Source of the DNA: CAWAPS01 sp963783945
Lineage (GTDB): Bacteria > Actinomycetota > Acidimicrobiia > Acidimicrobiales > Palsa-688
Length of the DNA: 64,000 nt
NCBI GenBank assembly: GCA_963783945.1
Contig: CAWAPS010000019.1
Location: forward strand, 62,001 to 126,000
Reading direction: 5' to 3'
The translations under genes were made by a program, and so were the position numbers. A model generated the notes under the pieces. The model did no database searches, was not told where the DNA came from, and saw only the letters and a list, made by a program, of their open reading frames with translations. This document shows, piece by piece, positions 24,825 to 33,726 of the stretch. Numbering within the stretch: position 1 is the first letter of the stretch; every line of letters begins with the position of its first letter.

Positions 24825-25768
24825 AGGACCAGCCCCGCCAGCACCGAGCGGCCCGGATTGAGCCGGCCGGCGGGATCGAAGCGCTCCTTTACCGCCCGGT
24901 GGAGGCCGGCCAGCACGGGCGACGGCGGGTCGGGCGCTCCGATCCGGTCGGCGGCGGCGGCCGAGCAGTGAACGACTCCGACGCCCACCTCGGCCAGCCA
25001 GTCACCCGTCGTACCGGCGGCGGCCGGCAGTTTGCGGAGGGCGCTCGGGGCCCACGACCGACGCGCCGGCCCGGGCCGGAGAGGTGGACCCTCGACCGGC
25101 CGGAAGCCGGGGCCGAGCACGGTCCGGCGCTGGTCTGCGACGTCGACGCGTTCCCCGGACAGCCCCACCCATGTGGCCCGGCCGTCCCACAGGACCGACA
25201 GAGGCTGGTGCAACGACGCTTCGAGGGCGAAGGGGTCCTCGGGCTCGCCGACCCACCACTGCTCGGTCTCGGGACGAGGCCGGCAGCGCAACACCACCTC
25301 GGCCAGCACGGCCAGGGTGCCGAGTGAGCCGACCAGGAGCCGGCACAGGTCGAAGCCGGTGACGTTCTTGACGAGCGGAGCCCCGGCGCGGATGAGCTCG
25401 CCCCGGGAGCTCACGGCGGTCACCTCCAGGACGCAGTCGCGCAGCGGGCCCCGGCCGAGCCGGCGCACCCCGCTCTGCCCCACGGCCAGGACCCCGCCGA
25501 CGGTGGCCCGGATCGGGTCGTCCGCTTCGATCGCCACGATCTGGCCGCCATCGCCGACCGCCGCCTGGAGCTCGTCGACGGCGGTGCCCGCCCGGACCCG
25601 GACGATCATTTCCGCCGGTTCGTGGGCGACCACGCCTGAAGGTGCCGTCACCTCCCGGGTGCCGGGTCGGACCTCGCCCCCCACGTCCCACTGGGTCTTT
25701 CCCCCGGCGCAGCACACGGGGTCCTCCGGCCCCACCGAGTCGGCGAAGGCCGCCAGCGTTGTGGTCAA
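24821..25768 (-). CDS. glcE: glycolate oxidase FAD-binding subunit
   Basis: 315 residues from TTG at 25768, which overlaps the glcD stop as TTGA. It has a PCMH-type FAD fold that is shorter than GlcD: PAEMIVRVRAGTAVDELQ, ATVGGVLAVGQSG and LVKNVTGFDLCRLLVGSLG. The C-terminal FDPAGRLNPGR block is shared with GlcD. Much longer frames through glcD exist but are not coding. Works with GlcD and GlcF to oxidise glycolate to glyoxylate. Confidence 0.9.
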   Translation of the reverse strand: MTTTLAAFADSVGPEDPVCCAGGKTQWDVGGEVRPGTREVTAPSGVVAHEPAEMIVRVRAGTAVDELQAAVGDGGQIVAIEADDPIRATVGGVLAVGQSGVRRLGRGPLRDCVLEVTAVSSRGELIRAGAPLVKNVTGFDLCRLLVGSLGTLAVLAEVVLRCRPRPETEQWWVGEPEDPFALEASLHQPLSVLWDGRATWVGLSGERVDVADQRRTVLGPGFRPVEGPPLRPGPARRSWAPSALRKLPAAAGTTGDWLAEVGVGVVHCSAAAADRIGAPDPPSPVLAGLHRAVKERFDPAGRLNPGRSVLAGLVL

Positions 25769-27231
25769 ACCCAGGCCCCGTCCGGGACTGACGCCAGGTC
25801 GCCGCAGCGGGAGCCGCCCCGCGGAAGCACTTTCTCGGGATTGCACCGGCCCTCGGGGTCGAACGCCTCTCTCAGCCATTTCTGGGCTTCGAGGTCGGCC
25901 TCGCTGAACACCAGATCCATGGCGTCGCGCTTCTCCAAGCCGATGCCGTGCTCGCCCGAGAGGGTGCCGCCGGCGGCCACGCACACCTCGATGATCTCCT
26001 TTCCCGCCGCCTGCACCTTGTCGAGCACGCCCGGGGTGCGGCGGTCGAAGACGATCAGCGGGTGGAGGTTGCCGTCGCCGGCGTGGAAGACGTTCCCGAG
26101 GATGAGGTGATGGCGGGCGGCGATGGCGCCGATGTCGTCCAGGACCTCCACCAGGCGGGCCCGGGGCACGACGCAGTCGTGGAGGTAGTAGTTGGGGGCG
26201 ATGCGGGCGATGGCCCCGAAGGCCGACTTGCGGCCTTTCCACCAGAGGGCTCGCTCCGCCGGGTCCGCCGCCACCCGCACGCCTCCCGCTCCGTGGGCTC
26301 GGAGCACCGCCTCGATCCGCGCCGTCCTGGCGGCCAGACCCCCGGCGAGGCCGTCCACCTCCACCAGGAGGACCGCGGCGGCGTCGGTCGGGAAGCCGGC
26401 GTGCACGTAGGCCTCCACCACTCCGACGATGTTGGCGTCCATCATCTCGAGCGCGGCGGGGACGATGCCGGCGGCGATGATCCCGGTGACGGCGGCGGCG
26501 GCGGCGTGCATGGTTTGGAAGTCGGCCAGGAGAGTGGCGACCTGAGGGGGCAGCGGGGTCAGCCGCACGGCGATGCGGGTGGCGATGCCCATGGTGCCTT
26601 CGCTGCCGACAAAGGCGCCGCGCAGGTCGAAGCCGGCCGGCTCCGGGTCGGTGCCCCCGAGGACCGCGACCGACCCGTCGGGCAGCACGACTTCGAGGGC
26701 GAGTATGTGGGCGTTGGTGACGCCGTAGAGCAAGCAGTGGGGCCCGCCCGAGTTGTTGGCCACGTTGCCGCCCACTGAGCAGGACTGCTGGCTCGAGGGG
26801 TCGGGGGCGAAATGGAGGCCGAGGGGGGCGACGGCTCTCGACAGATCCAGGTTGAGGACGCCCGGCTCGACCCACGCCAGGCGCTGGTCGGCGTCTATCT
26901 CCAGGATGCGGTTCATCTTGGTCGTCACGATGACCACCGGAGGCACGGAACCGGCGGGAGTGGCCCCACCGGCCAGGCCGGTCCCCGACCCCCGGGGGAC
27001 GAACGGCCGGTCGTGGCGACGGCACATCCTCACGGTCGCCGCGACCTCCTCGGTGGTCCGGGGAAAGCACACGACCGCGGCCTCACCGCTCAGAATCGAG
27101 GCGTCCCGCCCGTACAGCCCGAGCTCGATCGGGTCGGACCGGACGCGGTCCGGCGACAGCACCGCCGCCAGATCGGCGACAAGGGACGCGATCGCCGGGG
27201 GGTTCGCCGTGGGAGGCAGAGAGACAGTCAC
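25765..27231 (-). CDS. glcD: glycolate oxidase catalytic subunit, FAD-linked
   Basis: 488 residues. FAD-binding PCMH domain with RPFVPRGSGTGLAGGATP near 95 and VGGNVANNSGGPHCLLYG near 155. The FAD-oxidase C-terminal domain carries NVFHAGDGNLHPLIVFD, SGEHGIGLEKRDAM and EGRCNPEKVLPRGG, which hold the metal and flavin residues. First gene of glcDEF on the minus strand. Other 2-hydroxyacids such as D-lactate remain possible substrates, but the three-subunit operon points to glycolate. Confidence 0.92.
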   Translation of the reverse strand: MTVSLPPTANPPAIASLVADLAAVLSPDRVRSDPIELGLYGRDASILSGEAAVVCFPRTTEEVAATVRMCRRHDRPFVPRGSGTGLAGGATPAGSVPPVVIVTTKMNRILEIDADQRLAWVEPGVLNLDLSRAVAPLGLHFAPDPSSQQSCSVGGNVANNSGGPHCLLYGVTNAHILALEVVLPDGSVAVLGGTDPEPAGFDLRGAFVGSEGTMGIATRIAVRLTPLPPQVATLLADFQTMHAAAAAVTGIIAAGIVPAALEMMDANIVGVVEAYVHAGFPTDAAAVLLVEVDGLAGGLAARTARIEAVLRAHGAGGVRVAADPAERALWWKGRKSAFGAIARIAPNYYLHDCVVPRARLVEVLDDIGAIAARHHLILGNVFHAGDGNLHPLIVFDRRTPGVLDKVQAAGKEIIEVCVAAGGTLSGEHGIGLEKRDAMDLVFSEADLEAQKWLREAFDPEGRCNPEKVLPRGGSRCGDLASVPDGAWV

Positions 27232-27270
27232 TCCCTGAAGTCTGACCTACCGTGGGACCTAACGGCTGGT

Positions 27271-28779
27271 TCAGTCACTGTTGCACCTGGTGCCGGCGGC
27301 CGGCACCTTCAGCTCGATGAGGTAGGCGTCGACATCCGAGCGGATGCAGGAGCTGAACATGTAGGCGGTGTGGCCGTCACCGACCCTGGTCAGGAGCACG
27401 CCGTGGTCGAGCTGTTTGGCCAGGGCCTCGGCCCACGCGTAGGGAGTGACGGGATCCCCGGTGCTGCCGACCACGAGGATCGGGGGGGAGCCCGTGGCCC
27501 GGATCGGTCCAACACTTGTGGTGGCGGGAACGGGCCAGACCGAGCAGCCGATCTCGCTGTAGAGGTTGAGCTCGCCGAACACCGGAGACGCCGCCTCGGC
27601 CGCGGGCAGGGCGGCCTGCAGCTCGGGAATGGTCGGGGCCGGGGCGTCCAGGCAGTTGACCGCCTCGTTCACCTCGAACAGATTGCTGTAGGTGCCGTCG
27701 GAGCTGCGCTGGGTGTAGGAGTCGAACAGCTGGAGGATGTCGGAGCCGTTGCCTCCGGCCAGCTGCTGCAGTCCCTGCTCCAGGAAGTTCCAGTACTGGG
27801 GGAAGTACAGGCCCCAGGCCGCCCCGTACAGAAGCTGAGCGGGCCCGACGGTCCTCGACGTCCCCGGCACGGGGACCGGGTCGGATCGGACCCTGGTCAC
27901 CAGGGCTTCGAACGCGGCCTCGGGATCGGGCCCGGGCGTCCATCGGCACGACCGCGACGACGTGCACACGGTGAACATCTGCTCCAGTTGGGCCTGCAGG
28001 CTGGCGGATTGCTGGTCCGCCTGGGCGATCGCGGGGATGGCCGGATCCAGGTCTCCGTCGAGCACCATGGCCCGGATCCTGGCGGGATACAGCCCGGCGT
28101 AGGTCGCCCCGAGGAGGGTCCCGTACGAGAAACCCAGATAGTCCAGCTTGGAGTCCCCGAGGGCCTGGCGCAGGACATCCATGTCCATGGCGGCGTCGAC
28201 CGTGCTCACGTACGGGAGCTCCGCCTTGCTGGAGGACTCGCAGCCGGCGGCGAGGGTGCGGGCTTCGGAGACGAGATGGGCGAACCCCGCGGGAGTGTTG
28301 GGGGCCGGATCGGCGTCGAAGTACTGGGCCAGCTGGACGTCATCGAGACACTCGATGGGCGCGGTGCGGGCCACGCCGGGCGGGTCGAACCCGACTATGT
28401 CGAACCGGGAGAGCAGGGAGGACGGCATTTGCTGCACGAGAGTGGGCAGAGAGTCCACCCCGGAGACGCCCGGACCGCCGGGGTTGGTAAGGAGGGATCC
28501 GATCTTGTTGCCGCTTGCCGGTCTGCGATCGATGGCCATGGGTATCTCGCCGAGTGCCGGGTTCTTGGGGTCGCGGGGCACCATCACAGTGGCGCACTGA
28601 TAGCCCTTGGGGCCGGCCGCACCCCCGCACTTGACCCAATGGATCTGCGATTGACCGGAACCAGGGGTGGTGGGTGCTGGTTGCTGGGCCTGATGAGTGG
28701 TGCCTCCGCATGCGCCGAGCAACGAGGCGGCCAGGCCGACGGCGACGGCCACCGCGACATTGCGGGTTCTCCTAGCCAT
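27271..28779 (-). CDS. secreted alpha/beta hydrolase, TAP-like (tripeptidyl aminopeptidase family) lipoprotein
   Basis: 502 residues. A signal peptide ends in the lipobox LLGAC at about residue 20-24, so it is probably lipid-anchored outside the cell. The alpha/beta fold has an oxyanion NPGGPGVSG, nucleophile elbow GFSYGTLLGATYA, acid in GSTGDPVTPYAWA and histidine in GDGHTAY of the TAP-like C-terminal domain. Relatives are tripeptidyl aminopeptidases and lipases of Streptomyces and mycobacteria; substrate cannot be read from sequence. Divergent from the M20 gene with facing promoters. Confidence 0.88.
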   Translation of the reverse strand: MARRTRNVAVAVAVGLAASLLGACGGTTHQAQQPAPTTPGSGQSQIHWVKCGGAAGPKGYQCATVMVPRDPKNPALGEIPMAIDRRPASGNKIGSLLTNPGGPGVSGVDSLPTLVQQMPSSLLSRFDIVGFDPPGVARTAPIECLDDVQLAQYFDADPAPNTPAGFAHLVSEARTLAAGCESSSKAELPYVSTVDAAMDMDVLRQALGDSKLDYLGFSYGTLLGATYAGLYPARIRAMVLDGDLDPAIPAIAQADQQSASLQAQLEQMFTVCTSSRSCRWTPGPDPEAAFEALVTRVRSDPVPVPGTSRTVGPAQLLYGAAWGLYFPQYWNFLEQGLQQLAGGNGSDILQLFDSYTQRSSDGTYSNLFEVNEAVNCLDAPAPTIPELQAALPAAEAASPVFGELNLYSEIGCSVWPVPATTSVGPIRATGSPPILVVGSTGDPVTPYAWAEALAKQLDHGVLLTRVGDGHTAYMFSSCIRSDVDAYLIELKVPAAGTRCNSD

Positions 28780-28789
28780 GACCGCGGCG

Positions 28790-28795
28790 AGGCTA
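28790..28795 (-). promoter_or_regulatory. -10 box for TAP-like hydrolase gene
   Basis: TAGCCT on the minus strand, ten bases before the ATG. It lies back to back with the M20 promoter within 47 bp. Confidence 0.4.
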
Positions 28796-28813
28796 CCGCC
28801 GCGCCTGGTGTTG

Positions 28814-28819
28814 TACCGT
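28814..28819 (+). promoter_or_regulatory. -10 box for leaderless M20 gene
   Basis: TACCGT ends seven bases before the ATG at 28827; no ribosome site is present. Confidence 0.45.
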
Positions 28820-28826
28820 TCGGGTC

Positions 28827-30202
28827 ATGGCCGGATTGACACTGGCGGGCTACGGGGCGACCGAGCGCGATCGTATAATCGACAGCCTCTTCCGCTGGCT
28901 GCGGATCCCGTCGATCTCAGCTGATCCGCAGCACACGTCGGATGTCGACCGGTCAGCCGAATTCTGTTCCCTCCTCATGGGCCAGGCCGGGCTGGAAAAC
29001 GTGGACGTGCTGCCAACCGGCGGCGGTCCAGCGGTGTACGCCGACTGGCTGGGTGCCGGGCCGGACACGCAGACGGTTCTGATCTACGGTCATCACGACG
29101 TCCAGCCGGTCGACCCGCTCGAGGAGTGGAGAGCGGCTCCGTTCGACCCGGTGATCGTCGACGGCGAATGCCGGGCCCGGGGCGCCATAGACGACAAGGG
29201 TCAGACGCTGTACCAGATCGAGGCGGCCCGGGGGTTGCTGGCCCGGCTCGGGCGACTGCCGGTGAACGTCAAGTTCCTGATCGAGGGGGAGGAGGAGGTC
29301 GGCAGCCCGAACTTCGAGGCCCTGCTCACCAGGGAGCGAGATCGCCTGGCTTGCGACGTGGTCGTGGTGTCCGACACCGGCATGATCTCCCCCGATGTGC
29401 CTTCCGCCACCGTCGGGATGCGGGGGCTGGTCGCATTCGACGTGGCCCTGCGGACGGCCTCGATCGACCTGCACAGCGGAATGTGGGGCGGGGCGGTGCC
29501 GAACGCCGCTCTCCTGGCCTCTCGCCTGGCCGGTGGGCTGCACGACGAAAAAGGTCGGGTCACCCTGCCCGGCTTCTACGATGCGGTTCGACCGCTTTCC
29601 CCCCCGAACAGGCTTCGCTCGACGCCGTGCCGTTCGACGAGGACGACTTCCGGGCCACTGCCGGCGGTGTCGGCTATCTCGAAGGGGAGTCCGGGTTCAG
29701 CCCGCTGGAGCAGATCGGGGTCAGACCGACGGCCGAAGTGGTAGGGATCCATGGCGGCTACGCCGGTCCCGGCATCAAGACGATCGTCCCGGCCACCGCG
29801 GGGTTCAAGGTGGCGTTCCGGCTCGTGCCCGACCAACGGCCCGAGCAGGTCGAGACGGCCTTCCGGGCCTGGCTGGCCGAGCGGGTGCCGGCCGGGGTGG
29901 AGCTCACCGTGACGCCGGAAGGCCAGGTCGCCCCGGCGCTGACGCCGGTCGACCACCCGGCGGTCGGCGCCTTGGGCCGGGCCATCGAGGCGGTTTGGGG
30001 GAAGCCCCCGCTGTTCACCCGGGAGGGCGGTAGCGGTCCCGAGGAGGCGCTGGGCCGGGTGCTGGACGCCCCGGTGCTGTTTCTCGGTGTGGGGCTGCCC
30101 GGAGACCGGATCCACGCCCCGAACGAGCGCATGGTCATGGATCAGTTCTGGAAGGGCCTGCTGGCCGCCGGCGAGCTTCTGGTCGAGCTAGGGAATCCCT
30201 GA
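28827..30202 (+). pseudogene. M20 family dipeptidase, interrupted by a one-base frameshift
   Basis: The first frame (from 28827) gives the N-terminal two-thirds: metal ligands in YGHHDVQP, GAIDDKGQ and EGEEEVGS, then DLHSGMWGG of the dimerisation domain. After the C run at 29599-29605 the homology moves to the -1 frame (PEQASLDAVPFDEDDF), running to 30202 with the last ligand in GDRIHAPNERM. Adding one C to the seven-C run restores a single ~458-residue protein, the usual length. The rest looks intact and under normal codon use, so a sequencing or assembly deletion is more likely than decay. It would be a cytoplasmic metallopeptidase. Confidence 0.85.
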
Positions 30203-30205
30203 CCG

Positions 30206-31186
30206 ATGGGACCGAAAGCCTCGAAGAAAGCGGGCGGGAAAAGCGAGAAGAGCGCGGGCAGCGCGGGCCCGGCGGGCAGTGCGGGCCGGGCGGATCGGGC
30301 GAAGCCGAGCGCAGGCGCGTCCGGCGGGAAGCCGAGCGCAAGTGGGCCCGGCGCCAAGCCAGGCGTCACCGCGGTCATTCCCCCGGGCCCGGCCGGGGGG
30401 AGGAGCAAGATCGCCCGCAAGGAGACCGAGGCGGTCGACACGTACCGCCGCACGCCCGACGGCGCCCACGAATGGCTGAGCCTCGACGATCCCGATGAGC
30501 TTCGCACCTGGGTCTTCGACGTCACGTTCCTGCTGTCGAGGTGGCGGTGTATATACGGCCAGGGTTGCCAGGGGGTGCTGACGGGGCCGGCCGAGGAGAT
30601 GGCTCAGGGCTGCTGCTCTTACGGCGCCCATTTCACCGACGACGAGGACACCGCCCGGGTCAAGGCGGCGGCCAAGACGCTGACGGCTGAGCAGTGGCAG
30701 TTCGCCCGGGCGGGACAGACAGGAGGAGTGGTCAGAAAGGAGGCCGACGGGGCCCAGGTCACCCGGTTGATCGAGGGGGCGTGCATATTCCTGAACCGTC
30801 CCGGGTTCCCCGGCGGCCCCGGGTGCGCCCTGCACCGGGCCGCTCTCGAGCGGGGCGAGCGGCCGATGGACCTCAAGCCCGACGTCTGCTGGCAGCTGCC
30901 GATTCGCAGGGAGGAATCGACGGACGAGTCGACGGGCCGGGTCATCACGACCATCACGGAGTGGGCCCGTCGCCACTGGGGCGACGGTGGGGCCGAGTTC
31001 CACTGGTGGTGCACCGAGGCGCCAGAAGCTTTCACCGCCCCGAAGCCGGTCTACCAGACCATGGCCGCCGAGCTGGCAGGCATGCTCGGCGATTCGATCT
31101 ACCGCCAGCTGGCGAGCTATCTGGGGTCGCGCCAATCCGCTGGAGTACCGCTCCCCCATCCCGTAGTCAGGCGGCGTCCGACGTGA
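30206..31186 (+). CDS. Cys-rich protein of unknown function with low-complexity N-terminus
   Basis: 326 residues. The first ~70 are a Gly/Ala/Ser/Lys repeat-like, probably disordered region (KKAGGKSEKSAGS... SGGKPSASGPGAKPG). The folded part has clustered cysteines: CIYGQGC, QGCCSYGAHF, EGACIFLN, GPGCALH and DVCWQLP. These could hold a metal or Fe-S cluster in the manner of YkgJ-like proteins; that is inference. It starts 3 bp after the M20 gene stop, so the two are probably co-translated. No signal or membrane segment. Confidence 0.7.
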   Translation: MGPKASKKAGGKSEKSAGSAGPAGSAGRADRAKPSAGASGGKPSASGPGAKPGVTAVIPPGPAGGRSKIARKETEAVDTYRRTPDGAHEWLSLDDPDELRTWVFDVTFLLSRWRCIYGQGCQGVLTGPAEEMAQGCCSYGAHFTDDEDTARVKAAAKTLTAEQWQFARAGQTGGVVRKEADGAQVTRLIEGACIFLNRPGFPGGPGCALHRAALERGERPMDLKPDVCWQLPIRREESTDESTGRVITTITEWARRHWGDGGAEFHWWCTEAPEAFTAPKPVYQTMAAELAGMLGDSIYRQLASYLGSRQSAGVPLPHPVVRRRPT

Positions 31187-31228
31187 CCGGCCGGTGATTG
31201 CGCCGTCGGCCCCAGCAGCCGGGGCCGA

Positions 31229-31411
31229 TTAGGCCCGGTAGGGTTCGGAGTCCGAGTACTCCTCGTCGTCCAGATCTTCCATCGCCCGGCACCACGACGC
31301 GTGCTCGGCCCCCGGTTCAGCCTCGCATTCCGCGCATGGCTCGACGATCTCTTCATTCAGTCGCTTTAGCGCTCGCGCTTCCTCGAAGCGCCGATGCCGT
31401 CCCTTTTTCAC
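31229..31411 (-). CDS. small Cys-containing acidic protein, unknown
   Basis: 60 residues from GTG at 31411 (VKKGRHRRFEEARALKRL), with a zinc-knuckle-like CAEC...HASWC block and an acidic tail DLDDEEYSDSEPYRA. The basic start and acidic end recall small DUF3073-type actinobacterial proteins, but identity is not established. It is convergent with the preceding gene and isolated on its strand. The case rests on composition and the Cys/His pattern, so it is only moderately supported. Confidence 0.5.
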   Translation of the reverse strand: MKKGRHRRFEEARALKRLNEEIVEPCAECEAEPGAEHASWCRAMEDLDDEEYSDSEPYRA

Positions 31412-31504
31412 TCTGGGGCTCCCGTTGGTCGAAGCAGAAAAACACGAGACAGTTGAACAACTCGAGATCGTGACCGGCGGATCATTGTACCTCGCCCCAC
31501 GCCG

Positions 31505-31792
31505 TTGGCGAGGCACTCCCCACATGGGTCGGTCGCGCCCCCGCGTAAGGTATCGACCATAGCCGACGATCTCGACGTAGAAGCCATGACCGAACGGTTC
31601 CGGGCCCGGGCCCGGGCCGTGCGTCAACGTGGTATCCCGCCACTGGAGGGGTCGGAGCGAAAGCGCTTCATGGACCAGGCCCGGATCGATTTCCAGGACT
31701 ACGCCATCATCGGCGACGCCGTCGGCCGCATTGACGACGGGATCCTGACCCTGACCGTCGACCTGCGCCCGCCAGAGGAACGGCCAACCTGA
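31505..31792 (+). CDS. conserved hypothetical small protein
   Basis: Up to 95 residues from TTG at 31505, or 68 from ATG at 31586 (MTERFRARARAVRQRGIPPLEG). The helical N-terminal part ends in KRFMDQARIDFQDYAIIGDA, followed by two predicted strands (RIDDGILTLTVDLRPPEE). No known motif. It ends just before an AT-rich spacer facing the RNase D gene. Confidence 0.6.
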   Translation: MARHSPHGSVAPPRKVSTIADDLDVEAMTERFRARARAVRQRGIPPLEGSERKRFMDQARIDFQDYAIIGDAVGRIDDGILTLTVDLRPPEERPT

Positions 31793-31799
31793 GCAGCCC

Positions 31800-31872
31800 G
31801 ACAACTCACACTGTCTAGTTGAGAGTTAGAGGGACAGTATAAGTCTCAAGTAGATATTTAGACAAGGGACGG
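31800..31872. terminator. AT-rich convergent spacer with two stem-loops
   Basis: This ~75 bp spacer between convergent genes is near 40% G+C, far below the window average. It contains ACTGTC...GACAGT (31810-31839) and GTCT...AGAC (31842-31863) inverted pairs. Stems are short and no long U-tract follows, so factor-independent termination is only a possibility. Confidence 0.35.
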
Positions 31873-31875
31873 GCA

Positions 31876-33045
31876 TCAGGCCTTGAAGGGTTGGCCGGAG
31901 CGCTCCTCCAGCACCAGCCGACCGGCCCCGCCGAACGCCAGGGCCGCCCGCCCTTCGACCAGGGCACTGATCGGTTCGGCCAGGATGCCCTGGCGCCAGC
32001 CGGAAGCGATCCGGGACCGCGGATCGCCACGTAGGAAAGAGGCCACGTCGCTCCTCGTCGCCAGCAGGGAAGGGTCGATCCGCTCGTCCCGGGCCACCTG
32101 GGTCATCCAGGCCATGACCAGGCTGACCGGGGCCCGTTGGTCCTTCGCCACGTCGTCGACCGGCGGCAACTGAAGTTCCGCGCTGGGCCGGGCCCGGCCC
32201 CGGGCCACCGCTTCGAGCACCTCGGCGGCCACGGCGGGGCGCAGGTGCCTGCCTTCGAGCCCCCGGGTCCGGTTGATCGCATCGATGGTGGCCGGAGGCC
32301 GGTGCGAGATGGCCTGCAGGGCCAGATCGGGGAGCACCGAACGGACGGGCTGGTCGGTGGCCTGGGCTCTCCTTTCCCGCCAGGCCGCCACCTCCTGGGC
32401 CACCCCACGCGCCGTGCCGCGGAGCGATCTGGCGTCCCGCAACTTCCACCACGCCCGTTCGGGGTCGCCCGGACCATGGGGGCGGGCCCGCAGCGCCTCG
32501 CATTCCTCTTCGGCCCAGGCCCGACGCCCGCTCTCGGCCAGATCGGCCCCGATGGCGTCGGCCAGGCTGAGCAGGTGCAACACGTCCAGAGCGGCGTAGG
32601 TCAGCTGTGAGTCGGTGAGCGGGCGGGTGCGCCAGTCGGTGAGGCGGTCGCCCTTGGCCACATCTTGGCCAAGAAACGCCTTGGACAGGGCGGCCAGGCT
32701 GGCCGAGGAGTGCCCGGCGAACCCGGCGGCGATCTGGGTGTCGAACAGGGCCGAGGGGCCCCGACCGCATGTCCGTTCGAGAAGTTCGAGGTCCTGATCG
32801 GCGGCGTGGGCGACCATCACCCCCGGCCCGGCCAGCACCTTGGCCAGCGGGGTCACGTCCACCGCCAGGGGGTCGACGAGCGCCACCCCCGCCGACCCGG
32901 ATTCACCCGCCGGCCAGGCCACCTGGACCAGGGCCAGCACCGGCCAGTAGGTCCGCTCGCGGTGGAATTCCGTGTCCAACGCATAGCGGTCGGCGAGCAG
33001 GAGGCGGGCCACGATCTCATCGAGGCTCGACGCATCAGTGATCAA
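31876..33045 (-). CDS. rnd: ribonuclease D
   Basis: 3'-5' exoribonuclease for tRNA and stable RNA maturation. About 389 residues. The DEDD exonuclease domain has ALDTEFHRERTYWP, VMVAHAADQDLELLER, FDTQIAAGF and LTYAALDVLHLL. A C-terminal HRDC domain follows, with LPDLALQAISHRPPATIDAINRTRGL, here split only by description. The start is uncertain: TTG at 33045 lies 14 nt after an AGGAGG site, and the frame stays open with family-like residues (EEAGIHR) just upstream, so a rarer upstream start is possible. Confidence 0.9.
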   Translation of the reverse strand: MITDASSLDEIVARLLLADRYALDTEFHRERTYWPVLALVQVAWPAGESGSAGVALVDPLAVDVTPLAKVLAGPGVMVAHAADQDLELLERTCGRGPSALFDTQIAAGFAGHSSASLAALSKAFLGQDVAKGDRLTDWRTRPLTDSQLTYAALDVLHLLSLADAIGADLAESGRRAWAEEECEALRARPHGPGDPERAWWKLRDARSLRGTARGVAQEVAAWRERRAQATDQPVRSVLPDLALQAISHRPPATIDAINRTRGLEGRHLRPAVAAEVLEAVARGRARPSAELQLPPVDDVAKDQRAPVSLVMAWMTQVARDERIDPSLLATRSDVASFLRGDPRSRIASGWRQGILAEPISALVEGRAALAFGGAGRLVLEERSGQPFKA

Positions 33046-33138
33046 GCGGTGGATGCCGGCCTCCTCGTTTGTTGCGCCTGATGCGACCCGACTGCTACCC
33101 CTCCCGCAGGAGCCTATCCCCCCGCCGGCCGCGGAGTC

Positions 33139-33678
33139 TCAACCCCCGTAGTTCATCCTGGTGTCCTCCATCCGGAGCACCCCCAGGTCCGCCTGCGGGT
33201 CCCCGCCGCAGTCGACGACCTCACCGATGAACACGGTATGGGTGCCGCAGGGCACCTCTGCCCATATCCGGCAGTCGAGCCAGGCCGCGGCCTGCTCGAG
33301 GATGGGGGCGCCGGTGCCCGAGGCGCGAACCGCGAGCCCGCCCAGAGTGGCCGGGTCGCCGTCGTCGACGACCGGTTTGGAGAACTTCCGCACCACCGCC
33401 CGGTCGGCCCGGTCCAGGATGTTCAACACGAAAGACCGTCCGTCGCGCACCAGTCCGTGAGTCACGGCGTCGGCCTCGACGCTTACCGCCACGAGCTTGG
33501 GGTCCGCCGCCACCTGGGACGCCCAGTTGAGGGTCATCAGGTTGCGCCGGTCTCCGGCCCGGCTGCCCAGAAGGTAGATCCCGCTCGGCATCGTCCACAG
33601 GATCCGCCGGCGCAGCCGGTCGTACAGGTCAGGATCGGCTCCCTCGGGGAAAGGGCCGACGGGATGGGCGCCTGGCAC
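33139..33678 (-). CDS. flavin reductase-like FMN-binding protein
   Basis: 179 residues of the flavin-reductase/flavoredoxin fold: MPSGIYLLGSRAGDRRNLMTLNW near 35, VAVSVEADAVTHGLVRDGRSFVLNIL and a C-terminal TVFIGEVVDC. Such proteins bind FMN and either reduce it with NAD(P)H or pass electrons in a two-component oxygenase; no oxygenase gene is adjacent. GTG start with a TAGCCT box six bases upstream. RNase D follows 93 bp downstream. Confidence 0.85.
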   Translation of the reverse strand: MPGAHPVGPFPEGADPDLYDRLRRRILWTMPSGIYLLGSRAGDRRNLMTLNWASQVAADPKLVAVSVEADAVTHGLVRDGRSFVLNILDRADRAVVRKFSKPVVDDGDPATLGGLAVRASGTGAPILEQAAAWLDCRIWAEVPCGTHTVFIGEVVDCGGDPQADLGVLRMEDTRMNYGG

Positions 33679-33684
33679 CCGACG

Positions 33685-33690
33685 AGGCTA
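33685..33690 (-). promoter_or_regulatory. -10 box for leaderless flavin reductase gene
   Basis: TAGCCT on the minus strand, six bases before the GTG start, without a ribosome site. Confidence 0.45.
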
Positions 33691-33726
33691 CCGGCCGGAC
33701 CGCCGGGGCCGGGTCGACCAGAGCGC

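Noticed and set aside
31797..31875. A tRNA-like gene in the AT-rich spacer
   Set aside because: Length is right, but there is no GTTCGAATC-type T-loop, no D-loop GG and no 7 bp acceptor pair on either strand.
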